A stretch of 24,324 bases of DNA, taken from the IMG/VR virus record IMGVR_UViG_3300025679_000070, positions 1 through 24,324 of that record; one strand, given 5' to 3'. Below are positions 5,654 to 13,388 of this stretch, piece after piece. The number at the start of each line of letters is the position of its first letter. Positions within the stretch are counted from its first letter, which is position 1. A program made the translations under genes and the position numbers. This DNA comes from a virus. The notes under the pieces were generated by a model. That model ran no database searches and was not told where the DNA came from. It saw only the letters and a program-made list of their open reading frames with translations.

Positions 5654-6412
5654 CTAAGCTGCCTGATAAGTAAAAGTACCAGTCAACATATCTCCACTAG
5701 CCCAAGTCGCTGGAGTAGTAGCGTTTAAGACGCCTACAGAAGTATAAGTACCATTGGCTAAACCAGCCAATACTCTTATGGTGGTTGTAGTTGAGTCGAA
5801 GAAATAGCCCATAATATTATTAACGCCAGCCACTAGCATGTAACAATCCCCCAAAACCATAAGGTTTGCATAAGATATGCCCGTCACGGGTTTACTGAAA
5901 ATAAAAGTACCCGAAATAGCGGAAGTCGTACCAAGAAGAAACTGAAACTGACAGGTAACCTGTTTACCCACTTGAAAATAAGCACAGGTCAATGTTCCGT
6001 TGCCCACCGTAAAGTTAGTTGGCGTTGGTGTCCATGAAGTCCACGCCGCTATCGGACCAGCAGGAAAGTTACCCTCTATATCTGTTACGGAACGTGCAGT
6101 TACACCAGCATCTATTTGGTCACCTATTATAATTGAGCGGTTTTGGTTGTTTGGTTCGCCATTTAATCCGCCACCCGACGTTGCTCCTCGGGTAATTGTA
6201 AATGTATCAGTAGATATGTTAGTAACACGCACAATCTCCGAGTTAGTGGTAAGTGGTTGAGCACCAGCTGGGTAGACAATAGCATTGAAAGGAGTAGCAG
6301 GAAACTTAGCCCCATCACCTGATTGGACTACCAAAGATGTACCGCTGGTAGCAGGGCTAGGTGCTGTAGCTACTGTGCTATAGGCAAAGTTTTTGTGAGT
6401 ATCAAAGGCCAT
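5654..6412 (-). CDS. Probable minor tail / fibre-associated structural protein
   Basis: The 252-residue product opens with a domain of the type AYSTVATAPSPATSGTSLVV...VRVTNISTDTFTITRGAT (about 10-80). This segment is shared by many phage tail-region proteins and is probably a virion-attachment domain. A Thr/Gly-rich beta region follows, with WTSWTPTPTNFTVGNGTLTC (about 124-143), like the trimeric-fibre end domains of tail proteins. It lies 9 bases upstream of the large fibre gene in the same operon and has SD AGGGG. There is no enzymatic motif. The structural role is likely; the exact position in the tail is unknown. Confidence 0.6.
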   Translation of the reverse strand: MAFDTHKNFAYSTVATAPSPATSGTSLVVQSGDGAKFPATPFNAIVYPAGAQPLTTNSEIVRVTNISTDTFTITRGATSGGGLNGEPNNQNRSIIIGDQIDAGVTARSVTDIEGNFPAGPIAAWTSWTPTPTNFTVGNGTLTCAYFQVGKQVTCQFQFLLGTTSAISGTFIFSKPVTGISYANLMVLGDCYMLVAGVNNIMGYFFDSTTTTIRVLAGLANGTYTSVGVLNATTPATWASGDMLTGTFTYQAA

Positions 6413-6423
6413 TGTGACCCCTG

Positions 6424-7356
6424 TTAATTACCGCTGGCTATGGTCAACTGGTACGTGAATTGTATCGTATCACCAGTAACGGTGTTGATAGCTGAGAATA
6501 CTTTGTGGTCGTAAAGGATTTGGTACCAAGCAATAGCGTCAGTGTTACCAGGTGTCGTACCGGCAGTACCGTCAGTTTTCTTGTACCAAGCAGGGACGGT
6601 AGCAGCGCTGGTAGTATTTGAGGTGACTAATCCCCATACGTTAGGTGAGGCAGTAGTGTCTACGATAATGTGTTGCTGCATACCCTGAACAGTCGTGCTT
6701 GAAGCCGTAAGAGGTGTAGCAGTTACGGTGGCAGTCGTTGAGGTAGCATTAGTTAATGGCGTACCTGTAGTGACTGAGAATGTACTGCCCGTACTTAGAC
6801 CCCATTCTGTGACTGCTTCTGTACCGTAGCCAGTCAATGTGGCAACTGTCTGTAGTTTCTGGACGTTAGCGGCTGACACAAGGCTCTGTGTACCGGCTAC
6901 GCTTGCTACAGCGTCAGCAGTAGTAAGCATAATATCAGTGGCAGCAGCAGCAGTTGAGCCTGTACCTGTCGTATGATAATTAGCTAGTTTTAGAAGATTT
7001 ATAGCAGCAGCAGACGGTGATGCTAGGTTCCAGTCATTGGCTGTTGCTAAAGCAGCAACATTAGTCGTCAGGCCAGAGCCCAAACTAAACTGTTTCTTGG
7101 AACGATACAGAGCTAAATACCAAGCCTTAACCAGACTGTTATAACTTCTAGCAAAAAGGTTACTACCTGTTTTACGATTACCAAAATACTCGTGCGGTGC
7201 TCGCTCACGGCCATCTTTATCTATAACTTTAACGAATAACTCGCTCTCAAATTGACCTTTGCCATTCATAGCCTTAGCATTAACAGCTGAACCATGACGG
7301 TCTTGAGTTACTGCAATAGCTGTACCGAATAGTGGTAGGCGAAATATCTTACCCAT
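6424..7356 (-). CDS. Ser/Thr/Ala-rich virion protein, function unknown
   Basis: The start at 7356 (MGKIFRLPLFGTAIAV) is chosen because AAAGGAG lies about 8 bases upstream. An upstream in-frame ATG at 7458 would run 110 bases inside the preceding gene and encodes an implausible basic leader. The resulting 310-residue protein has a charged N-terminal third (VIDKDGRERAPHEYFGNRKTG), a Thr/Ala/Ser-rich middle, and ends in VFSAINTVTGDTIQFTYQLT. I do not recognise the family by name. Composition and location between capsid and fibre genes fit a decoration or tail structural protein. It overlaps the upstream gene by 8 bases, which indicates coupling. Confidence 0.65.
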   Translation of the reverse strand: MGKIFRLPLFGTAIAVTQDRHGSAVNAKAMNGKGQFESELFVKVIDKDGRERAPHEYFGNRKTGSNLFARSYNSLVKAWYLALYRSKKQFSLGSGLTTNVAALATANDWNLASPSAAAINLLKLANYHTTGTGSTAAAATDIMLTTADAVASVAGTQSLVSAANVQKLQTVATLTGYGTEAVTEWGLSTGSTFSVTTGTPLTNATSTTATVTATPLTASSTTVQGMQQHIIVDTTASPNVWGLVTSNTTSAATVPAWYKKTDGTAGTTPGNTDAIAWYQILYDHKVFSAINTVTGDTIQFTYQLTIASGN

Positions 7357-7600
7357 TTTTAGTCTCCTTTGGTGCGACTTCTGTTGATGCTGTTGGCGCA
7401 CCTTCAGGACTTTTTTCATAATCATACTGAGTGCCTGAATCTTCTTCAGCTTGAACATCTACTAAGCCAGGATAATTTTCTAGGTTAATTGCTGGTGGGA
7501 ACTCTCCGCTGAAACTAATCCGCTGACCAGCTGGGACTTCTCCTAGTCCTGGAATGTCATAAGTTGTTTCACTGTCGTTTCTATATATTCTAGTAGGCAT
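7349..7600 (-). CDS. Small conserved-looking phage structural accessory protein
   Basis: The 83-residue product contains TRIYRNDSETTYDIPGLGEVPAGQRISF, a compact beta pattern seen in small phage proteins encoded near capsid and tail genes. It ends in an acidic, Pro/Thr-rich tail. Two ATGs compete: 7606 lies only 3 bases from the SD AAGGAG (7610-7615), while 7600 lies 9 bases away and is preferred. Its end overlaps the next gene by 8 bases. A decoration or connector-stabilising role is only inferred from size and position. Confidence 0.55.
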   Translation of the reverse strand: MPTRIYRNDSETTYDIPGLGEVPAGQRISFSGEFPPAINLENYPGLVDVQAEEDSGTQYDYEKSPEGAPTASTEVAPKETKNG

Positions 7601-7620
7601 AATCATTTTCTCCTTAACTA

Positions 7621-8052
7621 TTATGTCACGCGCGTAGTCGTATCGTCAATAACACCCCAAACATTTGTACCCAAAGATGTAATACTGCCGCTACTATCTT
7701 TCAGTTGAATGTCATAATAGTATGTTTCATCTATTAGAGGTTGTGTATCAGCATTAAGTAATTGTATTTGAGCAATATAAGGTACACTGGCTTGAGGTAA
7801 ATTAACAGTAGGACTTGTGTAAACAGTTACGAAACCAGTACTTACACTCTTTTTAATAACAGCAGTAGCGTCCGTACCATCATCAGGAGCCGGATTGGAT
7901 GCGTTAAGAGTAAAATAAACTGTACAGCTAGTCAAATTAAATGGTGTTGTGCCATCAGCTTCATAAACAGGTATAAGCAATAGTCGGGAGTCACCTCGTA
8001 TGTAGCTGTTGATGGTGGGGGCTTGGGTTGAGGCAGTTATTGTTTGTGGCAT
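7621..8052 (-). CDS. Ig-like/BppU-like beta-sandwich tail protein
   Basis: The 143-residue protein has the pattern IRGDSRLLLIPVYEADGTTPFNLTSCTVYFTL (about 18-49), then DDGTDATAVIKKS, then a tyrosine-rich YYYDIQLKDSSGSITSLGTNVWGVIDD ending. This is the layout of small phage beta-sandwich proteins related to the N-terminal domain of upper baseplate proteins (BppU), which attach receptor-binding parts to the tail. SD AGGAT lies about 7 bases before the ATG, and an extended -10-like TGGTAAAAT lies 16 bases before it. The family resemblance is moderate; a structural role in the adsorption apparatus is likely. Confidence 0.6.
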   Translation of the reverse strand: MPQTITASTQAPTINSYIRGDSRLLLIPVYEADGTTPFNLTSCTVYFTLNASNPAPDDGTDATAVIKKSVSTGFVTVYTSPTVNLPQASVPYIAQIQLLNADTQPLIDETYYYDIQLKDSSGSITSLGTNVWGVIDDTTTRVT

Positions 8053-8067
8053 GGGGTTATCCTATCT

Positions 8068-8076
8068 ATTTTACCA
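8068..8076 (-). promoter_or_regulatory. Possible extended -10 promoter before the BppU-like gene
   Basis: On the minus strand TGGTAAAAT reads 8076 to 8068, 15 bases before the ATG at 8052. It matches an extended -10 except for one base. No -35 is apparent. The predicted leader would be under 10 bases and would still contain GGAT. Confidence 0.35.
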
Positions 8077-8087
8077 TAAGAGCTGAT

Positions 8088-9155
8088 TTACGTTCCGATT
8101 ATCAGTACTTGACCTACTACCGAAGTCGAAGAACCATTAATAGAGACAGGGGTAAATGTAAGTTGTGTATCACTATTTATAGTGGTCAAAATAAGTTGTT
8201 GAACAGTACCAGCTCCAGTCCCATTCATTGCACCTGCTTGCTGGATTGAGTTGAAAAAGGCTGGCATTATTAGTGTGCTAGAACCACCCGTGCTAGAACT
8301 ACCCATAAAACCTGTCGTACCCCACATTAGCTTAAGACCACCTAAGTTAATATAGTAAAACGTGCCACCAGCTGTACCCGAATTAGTGAATGATTGTACG
8401 CCATTAGTGCTGTCTAAAGTGTGTGAAAGAGCTAGCTGAGGGGACTTAACGGAGTTAGATTGTACCTGTGCACTCCCAACAGGAGCATTGTATTCAACTT
8501 GACTTATAGAACTTATAGCTGAAGCACCAGTAACCACTAACGCTACCCGTACACACCCGCTAGTAACGGCTGGCTCTGCCGCTCCATTTGTCTCAGGTAC
8601 ATAAGTAAATGCTAAACTAGACGGGTTGAAATCAATATATGTATCTTTAGATGCTGTAAACGTATTACTGGTTACAAGCGGCATAACAGAGCGTACACCG
8701 TTATACCACACATTACCTGGTGTAGCTTGACCTATTAAACCTGAGCTTGTTGACCATACACCACCAGCAGGTTCTACAAAATTAGCAAATTGAGCTGGGA
8801 ATTGAGTAGTGCTCTGTACACCTTTACTAGCTAGATTAGCCCACTCCGTAGTAGGTTTAATAACTACCACATCTCCAATAGAGTTACCTAAGTCGGTATA
8901 TCCTGGCGCGAAAGAAGTAATAGTTATAGTTGCACCTGAGCATGTACCATAAAATACTTGGACTGTTGTGGGGTCTAATTTCCCAGATGATAATAGTGTA
9001 CCTGTAGTAGCAATAAACGTACCAGTAGGCCAGTTAGTAGTAAGATTAACAGTGAGACTACTTGACCCTATATCACGAGGGGCTTGTACAGCTGCTCGTA
9101 TTGGCTCACCTTCGCCATCACTGGCTTCTAGAACTGTGTAATCAGACATATTCAT
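8088..9155 (-). CDS. Tail fibre-like protein, first gene after the capsid terminator
   Basis: The 355-residue protein has a beta-rich N-terminal domain (DIGSSSLTVNLTTNWPTGTFIATTGTL, about 28-54), which resembles the attachment domains of phage tail proteins. Its C-terminus contains YINLGGLKLMWGTTG followed by MPAFFNSIQQAGA. The GLxxxWG and later P-x-x-F layout is that of C-terminal tail-fibre tip domains. It is the first gene after the terminator behind the capsid gene, so it probably has its own promoter. No SD precedes either ATG (9155 or 9149); -10-like hexamers TATAGT and TATGAT lie just upstream, and the second ATG (9149) fits a leaderless start best. The tail role is inferred. Confidence 0.65.
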   Translation of the reverse strand: MNMSDYTVLEASDGEGEPIRAAVQAPRDIGSSSLTVNLTTNWPTGTFIATTGTLLSSGKLDPTTVQVFYGTCSGATITITSFAPGYTDLGNSIGDVVVIKPTTEWANLASKGVQSTTQFPAQFANFVEPAGGVWSTSSGLIGQATPGNVWYNGVRSVMPLVTSNTFTASKDTYIDFNPSSLAFTYVPETNGAAEPAVTSGCVRVALVVTGASAISSISQVEYNAPVGSAQVQSNSVKSPQLALSHTLDSTNGVQSFTNSGTAGGTFYYINLGGLKLMWGTTGFMGSSSTGGSSTLIMPAFFNSIQQAGAMNGTGAGTVQQLILTTINSDTQLTFTPVSINGSSTSVVGQVLIIGT

Positions 9156-9166
9156 ATCATACTATA
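9156..9166 (-). promoter_or_regulatory. Putative promoter of the tail operon, close to the start codon
   Basis: On the minus strand TATAGT (9166-9161) and the overlapping TATGAT (9161-9156) lie 5 and 0 bases before the ATG at 9155, or 11 and 6 bases before the ATG at 9149. A promoter is needed here because a terminator precedes the gene. No good -35 is seen. Confidence 0.4.
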
Positions 9167-9175
9167 AGCACAACC

Positions 9176-9200
9176 AAAAAACGACCCCGAAAGGTCGTTT
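9176..9200 (-). terminator. Intrinsic terminator after the major capsid gene
   Basis: Read on the minus strand, AAACGACC, a six-base loop TTTCGG and GGTCGTTT form a perfect 8-bp stem (9200-9179), directly followed by more T residues to 9176. It lies 22 bases after the capsid stop. The plus-strand reading lacks a good T-run, so it acts on minus-strand transcription. Confidence 0.88.
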
Positions 9201-9221
9201 AATTGGTTACCTAACTACAAA

Positions 9222-10085
9222 CTAACTGTTTGAAGCGTAGATAAGTGATAGGTTAGCTACCCTACGTAACAGTGGAATGGTTGCACCACGATCACGAATC
9301 TGAACTTCGATACCGTCAAAGCCTGGAACCTGCGTAAGAATACGGAAGTCCTCAGGTGCGACTTTTGGAGTCACGTTAATGACAGCGCGCTTATCAGCAA
9401 CGATACAGTACGTACCAGCTAAGAAGTACTCATCGGGAGTCTCAACAGTTGCAACACCGTTGCTTTTACCCAAGAAGCCAGCCTGAGCGTTTGCATAACC
9501 AAGGTCAGAACCTGTGAAGTTAATTTGCGCTCTCAAAGCAGATACAAAGGAGTAAGCTACCCATGCAACCATACTATTCTGGTTAGGGTTACCAGCTACA
9601 CGAGCTTTGTTAATGGCTGTCTGGAAAATCAGGTTAATGCCAGTAGTAGGCAGAGCACTACCACTCAAAACTATAGCGACCTTATTAGCGTAAGGGACAG
9701 CAGCCTCAATCTTACTCAATGAGTATTCGTCATGAGCAGGGATAAAGACCTCGCTAAGTTGCTGAGCAGCCCATTGAGCGCCGAGGCTATCAATAGGAAC
9801 GTCTTGCTGTTGCTGACGCGGGATACGAGTAATCATACCCTCATCGTAGTCAATAGTGTAGTCGTTATTAGCTGTGTTACTGATACCAGGTGTACCCCAG
9901 GTTGCAGTAGCACTAGAGTTGTTGGTACTTACGAGAGTACCGTTTGTGAAGTACAGAGAACGAACGGTTAACGCGCCAGTCCATGTGTACCCATTATCAC
10001 CGAGATACTGGGTAACAACGCTAAGTTTCTTTAGCGGAGCCTCCAGTTTATTCTGGGTTCTAATGCCATAAAGATTCGGATTCAT
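9222..10085 (-). CDS. Major capsid protein (HK97-type fold likely)
   Basis: The 287-residue protein lies after scaffold and terminase and has its own promoter, a strong SD (TTTGAGGT) and a dedicated terminator, as expected for the most abundant virion protein. Sequence features fit a compact HK97-fold coat: an N-terminal arm, a beta-rich region with TWTGALTVRSLYFTNGTLV, then TIDYDEGMITRIPRQQQQD and helix LSKIEAAVPYANKV, and a final ILTQVPGFDGIEVQIRDRGA with a beta end. There is no delta domain of HK97 size ahead of the mature part, which agrees with the presence of a separate scaffold gene. The fold call is inferred from context and secondary pattern, not from a database match. Confidence 0.8.
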   Translation of the reverse strand: MNPNLYGIRTQNKLEAPLKKLSVVTQYLGDNGYTWTGALTVRSLYFTNGTLVSTNNSSATATWGTPGISNTANNDYTIDYDEGMITRIPRQQQQDVPIDSLGAQWAAQQLSEVFIPAHDEYSLSKIEAAVPYANKVAIVLSGSALPTTGINLIFQTAINKARVAGNPNQNSMVAWVAYSFVSALRAQINFTGSDLGYANAQAGFLGKSNGVATVETPDEYFLAGTYCIVADKRAVINVTPKVAPEDFRILTQVPGFDGIEVQIRDRGATIPLLRRVANLSLIYASNS

Positions 10086-10137
10086 AGAATTTTACCTCAA
10101 ATGTTAATTTTAAGTGAAGCATAGAGCTTACGTTTCT

Positions 10138-10167
10138 ACTATATCAAGTATGAGTTTAGAAATGCAA
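10138..10167 (-). promoter_or_regulatory. Extended -10 promoter of the major capsid gene
   Basis: On the minus strand TGATATAGT reads 10146 to 10138, with a possible -35 TTGCAT (10167-10162) at 18 bp. It falls in the 83-base gap between terminase and capsid genes and would give a leader of about 45 bases containing the capsid SD. The identical TGATATAGT precedes the portal gene. Confidence 0.6.
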
Positions 10168-10168
10168 A

Positions 10169-11536
10169 TCAAAAGTCACTGAAGTCCACCCCAGAGTCCC
10201 AATTCTCGCTTACTATCAACTCAGGTTCCTTTTTCTTACCTGGTATTGTCATATATGGTGTACCGTCTGGCCTAAACCCTTGTTCGATAGCTGCATTACA
10301 GTACCTAAAGGCATCGGCATAGTGTGATTCAGACTTATGTTCTGGCCCCTCATAGTCACCTGTAAATTGGTTAAATTTACGCTTATAAATAGCTAGCTTC
10401 CGCACAAATTCAATGGTAGTCGGCTCGTGGATGGTAGTAGTCGAACTGGCTAATAAGGCAATAGCTCGCCTAATACCGTCCTCTTTAGCCTCTTTGCGGA
10501 GTAAGCTAGCATTGACAACCCCAGCATTACGCCAATTCTGGATACGGGCTATGGCCTCCTTATCATCAGCTTTCGCACCGTCATGCGGTAGAAAATGCCA
10601 ACCATAATTATAAGGTTTGGATTGGATAAACTTAATAAGGGCTATATCTCCTACGTCATGGCTTTCATAAGCATCTATAATATTAAGCTTCTTTTTCTCG
10701 TACTGCCAAAACAACATAGCTGTAGTGCCAGCTCCGGCACCTAAGTCATAACTGACATACACTGGTAACTCAGGCTTCCAGGGGAAATTACCTATACGCT
10801 TTGCTGTTCGAGCCTCAGTGATAATATTACCGTAGTAGCTAGTCGCTAGAGCTTGACCCTCGTCTAGCAAGAACTCCTGCCTGAACAGGAAATCGTTACC
10901 GTACTCTGCAATGTAGTCTTGCCTAGTCTGCTCCAGTTTCTCAGCGCTCATATACGCTGTGGCATATACCTTTTGAGCGTACTGAGTTGGGTCTTTTTCA
11001 GCGGCTTCTCGTAGTTTGATAAATGTACCGCCTGAAATACCATCCTGTTTAGGTGTAGACTGGACGATAATCTGACCACCATTGACGGCAGTAATCGGGC
11101 GAATAATACCCAAAACTCCTACCGGCTGGTCTACAAACTCTGGTAACAGAAATAACTTGGTATTCTGACCACGTAAGGACTCAGGGTTGTTAGCAGAGCC
11201 TACAAGCGTAAGAGTTGAGCCATTTTTCAATACCATGCTCATATTGTCAGAGGTAGAGTATAGACTGGCAATAAACTCCTTAGGAACATGCTCAATCGTC
11301 CTAAAGCCATCATCTTCTACGTTGTTCCAAAAGGAGTTATAGCCCTGAGTTTTTGTAGGATAAATTATAACCACACCCATAGGCTCTTGCACCATACGGG
11401 TAATAGCATAAGCAAAAGTACTTAAGTCCTTACCTGAGCGTCTAGCCCATTCTAGTACTATGAACCTATATAATGGAGCGTTTTTTAGGAACTCAGCTTG
11501 GTAATTTCGCGGAACATAATGCTGAGGGACTTCCAC
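10169..11536 (-). CDS. terL: Terminase large subunit (TerL)
   Basis: The 455-residue packaging motor has the two expected domains. The ATPase part carries Walker A as ARRSGKD (31-37), a Walker B region KLFLLPEF (127-134) with catalytic Glu133, and the coupling motif IIVQSTP (156-162). The RNase H-like nuclease part shows VSYDLGAGAGTTAMLFW (D264), FLPHDGAKADD (about 316-325) and SHYADAFRY (D408). The residue before the catalytic Glu is proline instead of the usual aspartate or serine, which is unusual. TerL drives DNA into the prohead through the portal and cuts concatemers. The start is a GTG, 2 bases after the preceding stop, with SD-like AGAAG. The position between scaffold and capsid genes is uncommon. 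Confidence 0.92.
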   Translation of the reverse strand: MEVPQHYVPRNYQAEFLKNAPLYRFIVLEWARRSGKDLSTFAYAITRMVQEPMGVVIIYPTKTQGYNSFWNNVEDDGFRTIEHVPKEFIASLYSTSDNMSMVLKNGSTLTLVGSANNPESLRGQNTKLFLLPEFVDQPVGVLGIIRPITAVNGGQIIVQSTPKQDGISGGTFIKLREAAEKDPTQYAQKVYATAYMSAEKLEQTRQDYIAEYGNDFLFRQEFLLDEGQALATSYYGNIITEARTAKRIGNFPWKPELPVYVSYDLGAGAGTTAMLFWQYEKKKLNIIDAYESHDVGDIALIKFIQSKPYNYGWHFLPHDGAKADDKEAIARIQNWRNAGVVNASLLRKEAKEDGIRRAIALLASSTTTIHEPTTIEFVRKLAIYKRKFNQFTGDYEGPEHKSESHYADAFRYCNAAIEQGFRPDGTPYMTIPGKKKEPELIVSENWDSGVDFSDF

Positions 11537-11538
11537 AT

Positions 11539-12003
11539 CTACTTCTCTTTAGTCTTACCCGTACTAGGTGCAGGTACAGTCTCTTCGTCCTCATCATCAG
11601 TTGGAGTACCGCTTCTAGCTGCTGCTACATCACGCTCATACTCACTAATTGCTAAGTCTTTATCCAGAGAGTTGTTGGCAGCTTTTCTAGCCAGGTTACG
11701 GTTACGGCTAATTTCATACATAAAGACATGAAAAGCGTTAAGCAAGTCTAGAGGGTGTCCAGTATCTCTGGAAATCTGCTCTAGTTTTTGGGGGTCGTCT
11801 AGTACATCTCTAATCTGAGCGCTAATCTCAGGAGCTAATCTCCAGCCATGATCGTTATTAGCAGCATTTTTAGGCTGCAAATCACCCATGTCAATATAAG
11901 CCCTAATCTTTTGAGGACGTTCAATGGGTATGTTTGCTACCTCATTTTTACCCTTGTTATCTTTACGAAAAATGTTTACGAATTTTACTGTTTGTAAGTC
12001 CAT
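11539..12003 (-). CDS. Possible small terminase subunit or packaging accessory protein
   Basis: The 154-residue protein is not recognised by family. It contains a basic N-terminal strand region (VKFVNIFRKDNKGKNEVANI), then a helical region LEQISRDTGHPLDLLNAFHVFMY (about 74-96) that could hold a helix-turn-helix, and an acidic, Thr/Pro-rich end (TPTDDEDEETVPAPSTGK). It ends 2 bases before TerL and is clearly translated with it. Small terminases are usually next to TerL, are of about this length and carry a DNA-binding helix-turn-helix, so that is the leading hypothesis. Strong SD AAGGAG lies 9 bases before the ATG. It could equally be a head completion or scaffold-related protein. Confidence 0.45.
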   Translation of the reverse strand: MDLQTVKFVNIFRKDNKGKNEVANIPIERPQKIRAYIDMGDLQPKNAANNDHGWRLAPEISAQIRDVLDDPQKLEQISRDTGHPLDLLNAFHVFMYEISRNRNLARKAANNSLDKDLAISEYERDVAAARSGTPTDDEDEETVPAPSTGKTKEK

Positions 12004-12014
12004 TATGATACTCC

Positions 12015-13049
12015 TTAATTATCCTTCAAATACTTATCTAATGCGTCATCAAGCAAGTCGGTTTTACCCTTACCTGCTTTCGCTCCAGCCGCAGCACCCA
12101 AGTCACCTCTATCCTCTTGCTCAGCCGCAATCTCAGCATCTTTGGTAGCTTTTTCCTCAGCAGCCTTAGCATCAGCATCACGTTGAGTAATTTGGTCAGT
12201 AGCGTTCCTATACGGAGCTAAAATTGGCCCATAAAACTCTAAGGGCGAGATAGGCACATTCTCTACATAAGTACCGTCTTCGCTTACTTTGAATGTCTTT
12301 TTATAGGCTTCTAACCACTTCTCGGCCTCAGCCGGAAATGCTTTGAGTATATCTCCATACAACCTATCAACCTCATCAGATTGTTCCTTAAAGTCAACAT
12401 TAAGATCAGTTAGCTCATCAACACGCTTCTCATAAGTTGCTACATTTTCCTGAACAATTCGTTGAGCATCCAATAGTAGTGATGCAGCTTCCTCGCGAGT
12501 ATAGGGCTCATCAGTCTCAGGGTTGATAACCTGAGTTAGCTGAGTAACACTACTAATAGGAGTTCCATCGTCTAGTGCCACCGTAGTATAGGTGCTCTCA
12601 AGTTTTAAAGCTTCTTTTAGGTCACTACGTACTTTTCCAGCAAAACTGGTACGTTCATTACTAACCTTAGAACGCTCTTCGGCTTCCTCGCGCATAGCCG
12701 CCTTAATATCTTCACGGCTTAAAGGCTGCTTATCCTCTTCGGCAGGTTTACCTTCTGCCTTATCATCGGCTGGCTTATCACTTGGTTTATCGGCTGATGT
12801 ATCGGCAGGCTTGTCTGCTGGCTTGGTATCTTCGGGCTTCTTTTCTTCCTTGTCTTCGATATCTGTTTTTGACTTATCTTCAGGCTTATCCTCAGGTTTT
12901 TTATCATCTTCAGCAGGTTTATTGTCCTCTGGCTTGTCGTCCTCAGCTGGCTTATTATCTTCCTCAGCAGGTTTTTCATCAGGTTTCTTTTCCTCCTCTT
13001 TACCAAGTAAAGAATTAGCCAATGAAGCTATATCATTGTCGTCATCCAT
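12015..13049 (-). CDS. Capsid scaffolding protein candidate with Lys-Pro-Glu-Asp repeats
   Basis: The 344-residue protein opens with about 110 residues of highly charged low complexity (repeats such as KPEDKPED and DKPADKP), and then becomes strongly helical and charged (LSREDIKAAMREEAEERSK, and a probable coiled coil in QRIVQENVATYEKRVDELTD). It ends in DLLDDALDKYLKDN. No cysteine, membrane segment or enzyme motif is seen. Elongated, acidic and helical proteins encoded between portal and capsid genes are typical scaffolds, which guide prohead assembly and then leave. The short charged C-terminal helix matches how scaffolds contact the coat. It overlaps the preceding gene by 8 bases. The role is inferred from composition and position. 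Confidence 0.7.
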   Translation of the reverse strand: MDDDNDIASLANSLLGKEEEKKPDEKPAEEDNKPAEDDKPEDNKPAEDDKKPEDKPEDKSKTDIEDKEEKKPEDTKPADKPADTSADKPSDKPADDKAEGKPAEEDKQPLSREDIKAAMREEAEERSKVSNERTSFAGKVRSDLKEALKLESTYTTVALDDGTPISSVTQLTQVINPETDEPYTREEAASLLLDAQRIVQENVATYEKRVDELTDLNVDFKEQSDEVDRLYGDILKAFPAEAEKWLEAYKKTFKVSEDGTYVENVPISPLEFYGPILAPYRNATDQITQRDADAKAAEEKATKDAEIAAEQEDRGDLGAAAGAKAGKGKTDLLDDALDKYLKDN

Positions 13050-13335
13050 TTTGTTTCTCTCTTACACCATCTATGGCGTTATTCATTGATTGTTTAAGAC
13101 TGGATAAAAGTTGCACAAACTGAGCACACATAGCTTCACGCTCTTCGGCAGTAAACTTTGAGGTATCAAATCGTTTCATACCAGATATGGTATGATATAA
13201 CTTAATTTGCCCGTCCACCACACGCACAAGTCTCACAAGTGCTTTTTCGTCAGGCGCATCAACAGATGGGTCGTTCTTTTCAGGTTTGAAAGGATCAACC
13301 GATGATACGTAATCTAAACCTTCGTTATCGTCCAT
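13042..13335 (-). CDS. Small protein between portal and scaffold genes
   Basis: The 97-residue product is not recognised. It begins with an acidic, Pro/Asp-rich segment and continues with VRLVRVVDGQIKLYHTISGM, a short beta stretch, followed by helices (FTAEEREAMCAQFVQLLSSLKQSM). It follows a good promoter (13358-13385), has the SD AAGGA 11 bases upstream, and overlaps the scaffold gene by 8 bases. It is the first gene of the scaffold-terminase unit. It may be a head assembly accessory or scaffold co-factor; nothing in the sequence decides. Confidence 0.55.
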   Translation of the reverse strand: MDDNEGLDYVSSVDPFKPEKNDPSVDAPDEKALVRLVRVVDGQIKLYHTISGMKRFDTSKFTAEEREAMCAQFVQLLSSLKQSMNNAIDGVREKQNG

Positions 13336-13357
13336 AAATTTATATGTCCTTACAAAA

Positions 13358-13385
13358 ATAGTAGCACAAACATAACCAGTGTCAA
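13358..13385 (-). promoter_or_regulatory. Promoter of the scaffold-terminase unit
   Basis: On the minus strand a perfect -35 TTGACA (13385-13380) and the extended -10 TGCTACTAT (13366-13358) are separated by 16 bp. This is the most canonical promoter in the window. It lies between the portal stop and the 97-residue gene and predicts a short leader that carries the SD AAGGA. Confidence 0.7.
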
Positions 13386-13388
13386 CTA

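Noticed and set aside
6424-7458. Longer start (7458) for the 310-residue virion protein
   Set aside because: It would add 34 basic residues read from inside the upstream gene, whereas the ATG at 7356 has a strong SD at proper spacing.
12592-13089. 165-codon Ser/Leu-rich open frame on the plus strand opposite the scaffold gene
   Set aside because: It mirrors the low-complexity Lys-Pro-Glu-Asp repeats of the scaffold in the opposite frame, has no SD and lies wholly inside a well-supported gene.
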